DNA of 64,000 bases from Psychrobacter aquimaris. GTDB taxonomy: Bacteria; Pseudomonadota; Gammaproteobacteria; Pseudomonadales; Moraxellaceae. How positions within the stretch are numbered: the stretch's first letter is position 1; each line of letters opens with the position of its first letter. Under the pieces are notes generated by a model. It was given only the letters and a program-made list of their open reading frames with translations. It was not told the origin of the DNA and made no database searches. The DNA lies in assembly GCF_016107525.1 (NCBI RefSeq), contig NZ_JABASR010000005.1, positions 124,001 through 188,000 on the forward strand. Reading direction: 5' to 3'. The translations under genes and the position numbers were made by a program. Below are positions 27,567 to 36,479 of the stretch, one piece after another.

Positions 27567-27604
27567 AAAAGCAGAGTACAGTTTATAACATGTACTCTGC
27601 TTTT
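27567..27604 (-). terminator. Rho-independent terminator after the M48 protease gene
   Basis: The stem AAGCAGAGTACA with TGTACTCTGCTT has an A-run on the left, which is a T-run on the minus strand, 60 bases after the protease stop. Confidence 0.85.
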
Positions 27605-27663
27605 CTAAGCGATGAATATTAAGCTATTACCACTTACTCAAAGCATGAAATCGGACCACCTCA

Positions 27664-28476
27664 TTAGCGACGCGCTTTTTGATAAAGCGGCATGACTTTA
27701 GGCATCAATGATTGCAGTTGAGCAATACGATTACTGCTGGTCGGGTGAGTGCTTAAGAACTGTGGTGGCTCACCTTGGCTTGCGCTTTGCATTTTCTGCC
27801 ATAAAGTAACTGCTGCTTGCGGGTTATAGCCTGCACGTGCCATTAGCTCTAGACCAATCTGATCGGCTTCAGCTTCTTGTGTGCGACTGTGTGGACGGCT
27901 CAGCCCCAAGTCACCAGCGACGTTTGCTAGCTCAGCCTGACCTTGTGACAGTCCAAAGATGCTAGCGGCCACGCCGATACCAGTTTGCGTGGCATATTGG
28001 CGTGAGAGACGTTCACGTGAGTGCTCACGCAGCGCATGTGACATCTCGTGACCCATAATGGCCGCAATCTCGTCATCAGTGAGGTTCAGGCGGTCAATGA
28101 TACCCGAGTAAAACATGATTTTACCGCCTGGCACCACAAAGGCATTCAACTCATTAGATTTGATCGTATGCACTTCCCATTGCCATTTCGCGGCATCTGG
28201 ACGGTAGACGCCGACCTGACCGACCAAACGATTAGCGATGTTTTTTAAGCGATTAAGCTGAGCTGTATTAGTATCTAGCACGCCGCGCGCTTTTGCTTCT
28301 TGCAATGTTTTGGCATAACTCTGTGCAGACAGCTGTAAAACTTGCTCACTAGAAACCAGTAAGAGCTGCTGACGGTCAACGCCAACGGCACCGGTGCTGG
28401 TGGTGCTGGTACAACCTGTCAGGGTTAGTGCCGACAATGAAGCGGCCATCACGGTGGTGGTCAGTAATTTTCTCAT
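27664..28476 (-). CDS. M48-family metalloprotease lipoprotein (LoiP/YcaL-like)
   Basis: This periplasmic zinc protease is anchored by a lipobox (LTGC, Cys22). The catalytic motif HEMSH is at residues 143-147, with the third-ligand Glu in the QEAEADQIGLELM block. The length of 270 is typical of LoiP-like proteins involved in envelope quality control. The ATG at 28476 is chosen because GAGGA lies eight bases upstream; longer in-frame starts (28485, 28569) would overlap that site or spoil the signal peptide. Confidence 0.92.
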   Translation of the reverse strand: MRKLLTTTVMAASLSALTLTGCTSTTSTGAVGVDRQQLLLVSSEQVLQLSAQSYAKTLQEAKARGVLDTNTAQLNRLKNIANRLVGQVGVYRPDAAKWQWEVHTIKSNELNAFVVPGGKIMFYSGIIDRLNLTDDEIAAIMGHEMSHALREHSRERLSRQYATQTGIGVAASIFGLSQGQAELANVAGDLGLSRPHSRTQEAEADQIGLELMARAGYNPQAAVTLWQKMQSASQGEPPQFLSTHPTSSNRIAQLQSLMPKVMPLYQKARR

Positions 28477-29035
28477 AATAAACATCCTCGCTGTAAATGA
28501 TAAAAAGTAAAATAGAACAAAGTCGCTGTTAATAATAAAGCGGTTGTCGTTAAAGTGATTATCGTTCAAATGACTCGTATTAAATTTTTTTCGTAGAATG
28601 GAGAGTTAAAGTAGCAAGTAAGGCAATTTTTTATTGATGTTCTACCTGTGCTTGCTACGCGACCTCAACAGTAAAATTTTACCCGAACTGTCATTAGGCA
28701 TAAGTATAATAATGTTACCAAGGCAAAACCAATGCAGGAAAAGTAACAATACAACGTAGGATTGTAAGTGAGAGGGACGCTGATACCAACAAATCTATTT
28801 TTCGCTACTCACTGCCGCAAACTTGATAGGCGGCATAAATATCAGTCAAAAAATTGTCTCATAAGCAATGTGATATCATCTAGAAGAGTAGAGCCTTAAT
28901 TTTCTATCATTATTGTGGAAAATAAGTCATATTATTTTAAATAAATAATTATTGATAAATCAATTATTTATGATGATTGCATCAATAAATAGCGAATTAA
29001 AACCATAATATTGGAAATAAATTTTAAAAAAGTGG
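28477..29035. other. AT-rich intergenic region before the tRNA gene
   Basis: About 560 bases hold no convincing gene. An imperfect inverted repeat lies at about 28940-28971 (TAAATAATTATTGAT and ATCAATTATTTA around AAA). It may be a regulatory site or a simple AT-rich palindrome. Confidence 0.4.
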
Positions 29036-29063
29036 TTGACAGGCTCAGAATATTTGATAGAAT
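29036..29063 (+). promoter_or_regulatory. Sigma-70 promoter of tRNA-Gly
   Basis: A perfect -35 TTGACA (29036-29041) and a -10 TAGAAT (29058-29063) are separated by 16 bases. The mature tRNA starts about 54 bases downstream of the -10. Confidence 0.8.
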
Positions 29064-29116
29064 AGCCAGCCTATCGAGACGGAGTTGTTGTTAACAACAC
29101 TACAATTCGATAATCA

Positions 29117-29191
29117 GCGGGAATAGCTCAGTGGTAGAGCATAACCTTGCCAAGGTTGGGGTCGAGAGTTCGAATCTCTTTTCCCGCTCCA
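29117..29191 (+). tRNA. tRNA-Gly (anticodon GCC)
   Basis: A 75-base cloverleaf including encoded CCA. The acceptor stem pairs GCGGGAA with TTCCCGC. The D arm contains TAGCTCAGTGGTAGAGC, the anticodon stem AACC/GGTT encloses the loop TTGCCAA with anticodon GCC, and the T arm has GTTCGAATC. A terminator follows about 20 bases later, so this is a single-tRNA transcript. Confidence 0.98.
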
Positions 29192-29211
29192 AATATGGCT
29201 TGAAAAAGCGC

Positions 29212-29244
29212 AAAAAGCCTCACTATAAAGTGAGGCTTTTTTTT
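29212..29244 (+). terminator. Rho-independent terminator after tRNA-Gly
   Basis: A perfect stem of AAAAAGCCTCAC with GTGAGGCTTTTT and a run of eight Ts. Confidence 0.92.
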
Positions 29245-29458
29245 ATGCATAAAATTTACTTTGGGCTGCTGAAGAGCCGTTTATTGACAGCCAAAAAGTC
29301 TGTTCAGTAAAGCCAGTCGAAATACAGCATGCTAAGCACTGGTAGTCTTGTACTCTACAAAGCAAACAAAGAACAAGCGGGTAGCAATAATGATTGCCAC
29401 TCACTAAACTTGTAAACCCTTAAGTATCGCAAATTACTAGACAACATAAGGGCGTGTC

Positions 29459-30871
29459 ATGGCTCCACAAACATTGACCCAGTTTTCATCCGGAGTGGCA
29501 GTTATTATTTCAGCCATTGTCATCACGATTATGGGCGTCACGATGATTGGTTTTGGCTGGGTACCTCATCTCTCCTTGATACTCGCTATCTGCATTTTAT
29601 TGGCTATCGGTCTATATAAAGGATTGACCTTTAATAGTATGCAAGCACAGATGGCTGCTGGGGTGATGAGCGGTATTGGTGCGATATATCTGTTTTTCTT
29701 TATTGGGTTGATGGTGGCGGCTTTGATGATGTCAGGCGCGATACCAACGCTCATGTATTTTGGTTTTGAGCTGATATCACCAGAATTTTATTATATATCA
29801 GCCTTTGTATTGACCTCCATTATCGGCATCGCCTTAGGCAGTAGTTTAACAACAGCGGCAACGCTAGGCGTGGCTTTTATTGGTATGAGCAATGCGTTTG
29901 ACGCCAATATCGCGATAGCAGCGGGCGCTGTCGTATCAGGCGCTTTTTTTGGAGATAAGATGTCTCCGCTATCAGATACTTGTACCATCGCTTCATCGGT
30001 TGTGGGCATTGACTTATTTGCGCATATTCGCAATATGATGTACACCACAGTACCGGCTTGGATACTGACTGTCATTTTATTTTGGCTGTTTTCTGAGCAA
30101 ACGGTCAATGTAGATTTGAGCCAAGTGACGGTTTTGCAGTCACAGCTTATCAATAGCGGTTTAGTATATTATTATGCCGTACTGCCATTCTTGGTATTGA
30201 TAGGGCTGGCGATAGGTAGAGTCAATGCCATTTACACCATCATCTGTACCACGATTACAGCGTTGATCATCACTTACTTACATAGCTCACCAAGTTTTGA
30301 ACAATTAGGCGGTTACCTTTTTGCTGGGTATAAACCTGCTGAAACGCTAGCATTGGGTGAGGTCGGTGGCATGCTGTCACGCGGCGGTGTGCAGAGTATG
30401 TTTTTTACTCAAACGATTGTGATATTGGCGTTGAGCCTTGGCGGGCTGCTGACGGCATTAGGGATTTTACCCGCGCTACTATCTGGACTAAAAGACACGT
30501 TGACGCATTCAGGGCGAGCCATCTTTGCTGCTGCCATGTCAGCGCTCAGTATCAACGTGCTCATCGGTGAGCAGTACCTCAGTATTTTGATATCAGGTAC
30601 GACCTTTCGCTCGACGTTTGAGCGTCTCAATTTACACCCTAAAAACCTCTCTCGCACTATCGAGGATGCAGGCACGGTGATTAATCCGTTGGTGCCTTGG
30701 AGCGTGTGCGGGGTCTTCATTAGTCAGGCGTTAGGCGTGCCTGTGCTTGACTATTTGCCGTATGCTTTTTTCTGTTATTTATCGCTGTTGCTGACGCTGC
30801 TATTTGGTTTTACTGGCATAACTATCAGTCATTTGGACAAAACTGATGAAAGTCTAAACAAACACATTTAA
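29459..30871 (+). CDS. NhaC-family Na+/H+ antiporter
   Basis: The 470-residue inner-membrane antiporter has about 11-12 hydrophobic segments. NhaC signatures include AAGAVVSGAFFGDKMSPLSDT followed by ASSVVGIDLFAHIRNM, and late NPLVPWSVCGVFISQALGV. It probably exchanges sodium for protons, with possible organic-acid variants such as malate/lactate exchange in the family. The GGGCG before the ATG is a weak ribosome site. It stands alone between the tRNA and an SDR gene. Confidence 0.9.
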   Translation: MAPQTLTQFSSGVAVIISAIVITIMGVTMIGFGWVPHLSLILAICILLAIGLYKGLTFNSMQAQMAAGVMSGIGAIYLFFFIGLMVAALMMSGAIPTLMYFGFELISPEFYYISAFVLTSIIGIALGSSLTTAATLGVAFIGMSNAFDANIAIAAGAVVSGAFFGDKMSPLSDTCTIASSVVGIDLFAHIRNMMYTTVPAWILTVILFWLFSEQTVNVDLSQVTVLQSQLINSGLVYYYAVLPFLVLIGLAIGRVNAIYTIICTTITALIITYLHSSPSFEQLGGYLFAGYKPAETLALGEVGGMLSRGGVQSMFFTQTIVILALSLGGLLTALGILPALLSGLKDTLTHSGRAIFAAAMSALSINVLIGEQYLSILISGTTFRSTFERLNLHPKNLSRTIEDAGTVINPLVPWSVCGVFISQALGVPVLDYLPYAFFCYLSLLLTLLFGFTGITISHLDKTDESLNKHI

Positions 30872-31043
30872 TAGAGATACATACTCAGTGCTGTCTATGA
30901 AAACGCCGTCACCATATTTAAGTTACAAAAGAGGGTCAACTCGACACATTAGATCCAGTTTGACCGCGCATAATTATATATACCTTTTAAATAAACATAA
31001 CAATAAATAATCTATTTATAAATAACGATAATAAGGAATAATC

Positions 31044-31835
31044 ATGCAAGAGTTCAAACATAAAGCATTTAGTCAATTATTTGATCTGTCAGGAAAAACT
31101 GCGATTGTGACTGGCGGTGCAAATGGTATTGGCAAAGCAACGGCGCTACGTCTGGCACAAGCGGGTGCAAACATTGTGATTGCCGATCTAAAAATAGAAG
31201 ACGCCAATGCGGCGGTTAAAGATATCGAAGTGTATGGTGTAAAAGGTTTGGCAGTCGAATGTAATATCTTAAAAGACGATGATTTGGTCGCTATGGTAGA
31301 CAAGGTAATTACTGAATTTGGGACTATCAATATTTTAATTAATAATGCTGGTGGCGGCGGTGGCGGTCGTGAAAACCCTGCGAAGATCTCAGTGGATGAT
31401 ATTCGTCGTGACTTTGAGTTGAACGTCTTTAGTGGCTGGCGTTTATCCCAGTTATGCGTGCCACATATGAAAGCGTCGGGTTATGGTTCGATTGTATTTA
31501 CCACTTCGATGTCGAGTATCAATAAAAGCCCAAATATGAGTGGTTATGCGGGATCAAAAGCGGCCGTCAATCATATGGTGGCAAATTTAGCACATGATTT
31601 TGGCCCTGAAGTACGTGTGAATGCTGTTGGCCCTGGTGCGACACGCACCGACGCCCTACAAACTGTCTTAACGCCAGAGATCGAAAAGAAAATGCTAGAG
31701 CATACGCCGATTCAACGTCTAGGTGAAGCGGATGATATCGCTGGTGCCATGCTGTATTTTGCCGCACCAATATCTGAATGGGTAAGTGGTCAAACCCTAT
31801 TTGTGAATGGCGGCGGCGTACAAACTTTAGACTAA
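31044..31835 (+). CDS. SDR-family oxidoreductase (7-alpha-hydroxysteroid dehydrogenase-like)
   Basis: The 263-residue short-chain dehydrogenase has the cofactor-binding TGGANGIG, the NNAGGGGGG stretch and the catalytic Ser with YAGSK (Tyr and Lys). The unusually Gly-rich NNAG loop and the RVNAVGPGATRTDAL block resemble HdhA-type enzymes. An Asp at the end of the second strand (IADLK) suggests NAD preference. An AAGGA site precedes the ATG. The substrate is not determined. Confidence 0.88.
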   Translation: MQEFKHKAFSQLFDLSGKTAIVTGGANGIGKATALRLAQAGANIVIADLKIEDANAAVKDIEVYGVKGLAVECNILKDDDLVAMVDKVITEFGTINILINNAGGGGGGRENPAKISVDDIRRDFELNVFSGWRLSQLCVPHMKASGYGSIVFTTSMSSINKSPNMSGYAGSKAAVNHMVANLAHDFGPEVRVNAVGPGATRTDALQTVLTPEIEKKMLEHTPIQRLGEADDIAGAMLYFAAPISEWVSGQTLFVNGGGVQTLD

Positions 31836-31936
31836 GATTATCTGTATGGATAGTTGATGTTTTCATTTATGCCGCTTGAACGATGGTGTTTAAACCATAA
31901 TATTAGAGCCATAGTAAATAGTGAAAAACCGTTCTG

Positions 31937-31973
31937 AAAAGCGTCGTCCAATGTATAGTTGGGTGACGCTTTT
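31937..31973. terminator. Bidirectional hairpin terminator
   Basis: The arms AAAAGCGTC and GACGCTTTT have an inner CCAA/TTGG pairing, about 100 bases after the SDR stop and ahead of the decayed amidohydrolase fragment on the other strand. Confidence 0.65.
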
Positions 31974-32052
31974 ATCGTTTTTGTCATTATGTTTTACGAT
32001 ATAACTATTGGCACTTCGATAAACTGAATATGCGCCATCAAGATTATTCAGA

Positions 32053-32469
32053 TCACTCAAAACAAATACGCGCGGCTTCGTTGCAAAAGGTTTGTTTACC
32101 ATTTTTAAAGCCTGCTATGGCTTGTGAGTTGGTTCTAATGGCGGCTACTGCGTCTTTCGCCTCTAATACGACCAACGTCGCTTGCGCTCCTACTTTGATC
32201 TCCGTTTGCCGTGACAAAAGCTTCGCTGTATTTTTGCCAATCATATCGAATACCTCTGTTATCTGCTCATCCTTTGCTAATTGAGTGATATTGGCATACA
32301 TATTTGCCATTCTAATCAGCGAGGCATCATCGTAAGGCGTGAAAGCATTTAAAATATTATTGCTAGAAATAGTCGTATTGATGCCCGTCGCTAACGGATA
32401 TTCACAAGTTTTTATGACTTGGTAATTGGGAATTTTTTGTGAGTAAATCGGGCATTGTGTTTCTCTCAT
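32053..32469 (-). pseudogene. C-terminal remnant of a cytosine deaminase-like amidohydrolase
   Basis: The 138-residue frame reads as the last third of an amidohydrolase of the CodA branch: ISSNNILNAFTPYDDASLIR, then MIGKNTAKLLSRQ, VGAQATLVVLEAKDAVAAIR and a final GKQTF. The first 270 or so residues, with the metal-binding HxH and the catalytic His/Glu, are missing. In-frame codons continue upstream to a stop but do not look like the family. It is therefore a truncated, non-functional remnant. Confidence 0.7.
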
Positions 32470-32881
32470 TATTAGATTAAGAGAACCCGCGGATCGATCA
32501 AATTTAAGGTTAAAAATAATACCTTTAAGCTCTAAAATAGAATCATTATTGATTGCGATTGTTTTTCCTACTCAGTGGTCGTTTTTTATTCATGAGCGGT
32601 TAGGTACAAATGTTCTCTAGTTTGTTATATAGAATATAATAGCCAGCACTACGGGATTTAGGTTTTGTTTACGAGTACGCTATATTTTTTGTACCAAAAA
32701 AAACATTTAATTATTTATATTGAATTATCATAATTTTCTTAAATATAAATGATTAAATTTAAGTTAATCTAATAACCAGGTAGTGAATAAGCTCAATGCA
32801 GCTTAGTATTATTAAGCTGAACAAGCGTTCCCAAAATAGCATTATTTTATTTAAACACAACCAAATGGATAGGAAGAAAGT
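32470..32881. promoter_or_regulatory. Upstream region of the light/GTPase cluster
   Basis: This is a very AT-rich spacer of about 410 bases. It holds a TTGAAT...TATAAA promoter-like pair near 32720-32750 and a perfect seven-base inverted repeat at 32799-32819 (CAGCTTA, GTATTAT, TAAGCTG) about 60 bases before the first gene. The repeat could be an operator or a leader hairpin. No gene is seen. Confidence 0.4.
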
Positions 32882-33241
32882 ATGTCAAATATCAATGAGT
32901 CTTTACAAGAATTAATGGATCTTGATGGTGCTATGGGCGGCTGTATTGTCGACTATATGTCAGGTATGGTATTAGGTATGACTGGCGGTGGTGTTGATTT
33001 AGAGCTGGCGGCAGCAGGTAACTCACAAGTAGTAAAAGCGAAAGTAGCAACAATGAAATCACTTGATATCAAAGGTGAAATCGAAGATATGTTAATCACA
33101 TTAGAGTCTCAACTGCACATCCTTCGTCCTGCTGCTAATCATGAAGATTTGTTTATTTATTTGGTTCTTGATAAATCAAAAGCCAACCTTGCATTAGCTC
33201 GCCGTAAGGTGCAAGCCGTAGAAAGTAAACTAGAAATATAA
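32882..33241 (+). CDS. Roadblock/LC7-like protein 1
   Basis: The 119-residue cytoplasmic protein has the roadblock pattern: an N-terminal helix (INESLQELMDLDGAMGG), a strand with CIVDYMSGMVLG, a central helix (AAAGNSQVVKAKVATMKSL) and late strands. Roadblock proteins dimerise and act as regulators of small GTPases, as MglB does for MglA. AGGAAG precedes the ATG. It is the first gene of a plus-strand group with BLUF, GTPase and a second roadblock gene; the 184-base gap before BLUF leaves open a separate promoter. Confidence 0.75.
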   Translation: MSNINESLQELMDLDGAMGGCIVDYMSGMVLGMTGGGVDLELAAAGNSQVVKAKVATMKSLDIKGEIEDMLITLESQLHILRPAANHEDLFIYLVLDKSKANLALARRKVQAVESKLEI

Positions 33242-33332
33242 TTTGGTTGGTAATATTCAAGCCAATGGGTGATTGGTCAGACTCTCCTTGTTGCTTACCG
33301 TGTACTAAACAAGACTAGTAAGAAGGTCATAT

Positions 33333-33359
33333 TCGTTATGTACGTACTGTGCATAGCGA
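33333..33359 (+). promoter_or_regulatory. Inverted repeat in the spacer before the BLUF gene
   Basis: The arms TCGTTATG and CATAGCGA (one G-U pair) flank an 11-base centre containing GTACGTAC. It may be a transcript hairpin or an operator; no T-run follows. Confidence 0.35.
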
Positions 33360-33425
33360 GTGATCATTTTATATACAGTGATGACAACTTAACGAGCGTT
33401 AGCCGTTTTATCAAGTGGTGGCAAA

Positions 33426-34154
33426 ATGAAATGTATTGCATACGTCAGTAGAGCACCTATTAGTGATCGCAGTATTCGACTGCCTACTGGATTATCAGAC
33501 ATCATTAGGATATCTCGAAATAAAAATCTAAAGTCGCAAATCACTGGTATCATCTCTTACCGTGAAGGTCAGTATCTGCAAGTGCTAGAAGGACATGATC
33601 TTGAAGTAGACAAGTTGATGAGCAAGATAGCTTCTGATCCTAGACACGAAGATCTTTGGGTCTTTTTGGATGTGCGCGTTGCCAAGCGTAGTTTTCCTAA
33701 CTGGGGCGTTAGCGTGTTTGATTTTGTGGATCAAGGCAGCTTTTTTAATGCATTCATAGAGAACAATAGTGCTGTGTTAAACAGCTTTGATGAGTATCAG
33801 CAGAAACGTATTCAGCCCTTTATTGATATAAAAAAATCTGACACTGTACCTGAAAATTATTATGAAGGTAAGAATCTAAGATTGCTGGCATGGCCTGACC
33901 TCAACAATGAAAGCGAGCCGCAGATGATTATGAATCTGTGTGTTAAATTGACTAAGAAGCCTTACCCGTTCAGCGCATTAGTGAGCAGTGGTGAGTTTGG
34001 CACTCATCATCAAGTCACACAAATTATCAAAGAGTTTGAGCGTTTAGGTTTATTGAGTGTCACAGAAGCAGAGCCGATAAATGAGCAAACCATAAATGAG
34101 AAAAAATCTAATAAATTTTATGGTGCGATCAAAAAATTCTTAGGAATGAGGTAA
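33426..34154 (+). CDS. BLUF-domain blue-light photoreceptor with unknown C-terminal domain
   Basis: The BLUF domain covers residues 1 to about 100 and binds FAD. The photocycle residues are in place: Tyr6 (CIAYVSRA), Asn34 (before ITGIISY), Gln52 (YLQVLEG) and Trp93 (FPNWGVSVF). The spacings from Asn to Gln (18) and Gln to Trp (41) equal those of AppA. Residues 100-242 match no effector I know. They contain LLAWPDLNN and a helix-turn-helix-like stretch ([20 protein letters not shown]) and end in a basic tail. The protein is cytoplasmic. A GTGG site precedes the ATG, and the GTPase gene begins four bases after the stop. Confidence 0.93.
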   Translation: MKCIAYVSRAPISDRSIRLPTGLSDIIRISRNKNLKSQITGIISYREGQYLQVLEGHDLEVDKLMSKIASDPRHEDLWVFLDVRVAKRSFPNWGVSVFDFVDQGSFFNAFIENNSAVLNSFDEYQQKRIQPFIDIKKSDTVPENYYEGKNLRLLAWPDLNNESEPQMIMNLCVKLTKKPYPFSALVSSGEFGTHHQVTQIIKEFERLGLLSVTEAEPINEQTINEKKSNKFYGAIKKFLGMR

Positions 34155-34158
34155 AAAA

Positions 34159-34692
34159 TTGAATTATCAGAAGCTAGCTATCATTGGTGAAGTAGGCGCT
34201 GGAAAAACTCGGTTGGTCAAGACCTTAAGCGAGATAAGCCCCATCGAAACAGAAGCAAAATCTAGTATCGATATCGGTAAGGAGTACACGACGGTAGGCA
34301 TCGATTATGGGCGTATCACTCTGTCTGACGATATGGCGCTAGGTATTTACGGCGTACCAGGTCAAGAGCGTTTTTCTTTTTTATGGGAGTTCGTCAATCA
34401 GTCGCTATGGGGATTGCTCATTTTGATTAGATATGGCGAGACACCCGATTATGCCAATTTAGATAAGCTGTTACACTTTTTTGCACCAGAAAAAAATCAG
34501 ACCACGTGCATCATTGGTATTACGCATTGCGAGGATGCTGACAAAGATAGTCTTTCAGCACTGGGACAAGAAATAAGAATGATGTTGATGCAGCATAATG
34601 TAGTGGCGCCCGTGATCCATGCTGATCCTAGAAGCAGAGAGTCCGCCGTATCTCTGTTGTCATTATTTAATACCCTTAATAATCAAGACTAA
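34159..34692 (+). CDS. Small GTPase of the MglA/Arf-like (COG2229) type
   Basis: The 177-residue P-loop GTPase has the P-loop GEVGAGKT at residues 10-17, a switch I region with [10 protein letters not shown] (Thr44/45) and the G3 motif GVPGQERF at 65-72. The G4 base-recognition motif, usually NKxD, appears as THCED at 122-126. The start is TTG with GAGG a few bases upstream; no ATG is available nearby. It starts four bases after the BLUF stop, and its stop overlaps the next ATG (TAATG), so BLUF, GTPase and roadblock 2 are one translational unit. A nucleotide-dependent switch is the family expectation. Confidence 0.88.
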   Translation: MNYQKLAIIGEVGAGKTRLVKTLSEISPIETEAKSSIDIGKEYTTVGIDYGRITLSDDMALGIYGVPGQERFSFLWEFVNQSLWGLLILIRYGETPDYANLDKLLHFFAPEKNQTTCIIGITHCEDADKDSLSALGQEIRMMLMQHNVVAPVIHADPRSRESAVSLLSLFNTLNNQD

Positions 34693-35117
34693 TGCCAGAT
34701 ATGACTATGTTAAAAGAAAAAGTAGACGAAAAATCACCAGCAAAAATAGCGTTATTAAGCCACATGAAAGCATTGTGCGAGGCCAATAGAGAAATTATAT
34801 TGGTCAGTATATGCACCACAGATGGCTTTCCCATTAGTTGTTTTTCGATCAGTGAATTGAGCAATCAAACGGACAAGTTTGCAGCGATGAGTAGCACGCT
34901 ATCAGCGCTGAGCGATTCATCTGCGAGTCAAATGAAGCAGGGCAAGTGCGACATTACTATCGTCGAAGCCACTGCTGGAAATATACTATTCGTCAAAACT
35001 GACTATATCGGTAAGCCGTGTGTATTGACCGTGGTAGCGCAGAATAAGATGGCACTAGCAGAAGCAAGATATAAGACCAAAAAACTGATTGGTGTAATTT
35101 CTGCTATCACTGAGTAG
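34692..35117 (+). CDS. Roadblock/LC7-like protein 2
   Basis: The 141-residue protein follows the Roadblock/LC7 pattern: a helix (ALLSHMKALCEANREI), ILVSICTTDGFPISCFS, a central helix with FAAMSSTLSALSDSSASQM, and the strands CDITIVEATAGNILFVKTDY and CVLTVVAQN. It overlaps the GTPase stop by one base, so stoichiometric synthesis is likely. By analogy with MglB it may be a GAP or scaffold for the GTPase. It is clearly different in sequence from roadblock 1. Confidence 0.82.
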   Translation: MPDMTMLKEKVDEKSPAKIALLSHMKALCEANREIILVSICTTDGFPISCFSISELSNQTDKFAAMSSTLSALSDSSASQMKQGKCDITIVEATAGNILFVKTDYIGKPCVLTVVAQNKMALAEARYKTKKLIGVISAITE

Positions 35118-35330
35118 GATGCATAAGTAACTAAGATTGCTAGATTTGGCAGGCTATAAGCGATGATTCTACTATGATAGATATGTGATGTTATTTGCGT
35201 GATAAAATATCGACATTGTATCAATGTGCTTGTTTTAATATTTGCTTATGTCAATCATTGTCTTTTAGTTTGATTCGTATGGCTGCATAGAGATTCTAGA
35301 ATACGGCTCAATTTTCTGAATCAAGGCTTA

Positions 35331-36236
35331 TCAAAATTTATCCCAATAAGGATCGTCACCGAAACGCTCGGCTATAAAGTCAATCAGATAGCGACAGCGC
35401 TGTGATAAAAAACGATTTTTGGGATACACCGCATAGGCGTTTAGCGTGGGCAGTTGATATTGCTGAAGGATGGGCATCAGCTCGCCACGTGCCAATTTTT
35501 GGTAAGCGATAAAAGTTGGTATAAAGGTAATGCCATGACCTTTGACGGCCAGATCTACCAAAAACTCACCATTAGTGGCTTTAATTTTGGCATGAATCGT
35601 GTGGTTATGCTTTTTGCCTTCTTCATCGATCAGCTCTAGGCTGCTTGTTTTACCAAGACCATATTGTAAAAACTCATGATTTTCCAAATCTGCTAGCGTC
35701 TCAGGTGTCCCCATTCTGCTCAGATAATCGGGACTGGCACAGAGCGAATAACGAATCAGCGCCAAACGTTTTGCTTGGTAGCTAGAATCTTGCAGCTCTC
35801 TAATGCGAATGGCGAGCTCATATCCTTCTTCGATCAAGTCAATGTGTCGATCAGAAAAATCCAACTCAAAGTGTAGGTTAGGGTGCTGATTGGCGTATTC
35901 ATCAATCACATCGTTCAGATGCATGAGTCCAAATGATAATGGTGCAGTCATCTTGAGTGTGCCTTCGATGCGTGTGGGTGCGCCGCTGGTTTGTTCATTC
36001 AGAGTATCAACCGCGCTCAAGATATGGTTCACTTGTTGGTAATACTGCTCACCTGCTTGCGTTAAGTTAGATTGTCGAGTGGTTCGGCTGATGAGCTGGC
36101 TACCCAAACGTGTTTCCAATTCTTTAAGACGGCGGCTGACGGCTGACTTGGCAATATTTAGCTGTTCTGCTGCTTTGGTGATACTACCAGCTTCGACAAT
36201 GCGTACAAACATCGCCATATCTTCTAACTGTCCCAT
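35331..36236 (-). CDS. LysR-family transcriptional regulator
   Basis: The 301-residue regulator has an N-terminal winged helix (GSITKAAEQLNIAKSAVSRRL) and a substrate-binding domain of the DhcR/AaeR type (LDFSDRHIDLIEEGYELAIR). A GGGAAGG site precedes the ATG. It diverges from a group of DoxX remnant, DUF1275, pirin, pirin and nitroreductase genes, which it probably controls. The effector is unknown. Confidence 0.92.
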   Translation of the reverse strand: MGQLEDMAMFVRIVEAGSITKAAEQLNIAKSAVSRRLKELETRLGSQLISRTTRQSNLTQAGEQYYQQVNHILSAVDTLNEQTSGAPTRIEGTLKMTAPLSFGLMHLNDVIDEYANQHPNLHFELDFSDRHIDLIEEGYELAIRIRELQDSSYQAKRLALIRYSLCASPDYLSRMGTPETLADLENHEFLQYGLGKTSSLELIDEEGKKHNHTIHAKIKATNGEFLVDLAVKGHGITFIPTFIAYQKLARGELMPILQQYQLPTLNAYAVYPKNRFLSQRCRYLIDFIAERFGDDPYWDKF

Positions 36237-36479
36237 TTTACCTTCCCACCTTTGTAGGTTTATGATTCTTCTAAAGTAATATTTTTCTAAAGCAGCATTG
36301 TTCTAAATTTGAGAACTTACATTTGTAATTATTGCTGTTTATCCCTTTACAGTCAACGCCTATACTGATGCCATTTTTTGGCTAAAAACGTATTTGAACA
36401 TACACTTAGTTTGACGGCCTTCTTATTTTGAAAACATACTTAGATAGCAACGATGTATAAATTACAGCGGTGTAGCGCC

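Noticed and set aside
31567..31866. Minus-strand frame inside the SDR gene
   Set aside because: It lies within a clearly conserved SDR coding region and resembles no protein.
31890..32102. 70-codon minus-strand frame beside the amidohydrolase remnant
   Set aside because: It overlaps the remnant in a different phase, crosses a terminator hairpin and has no ribosome site.
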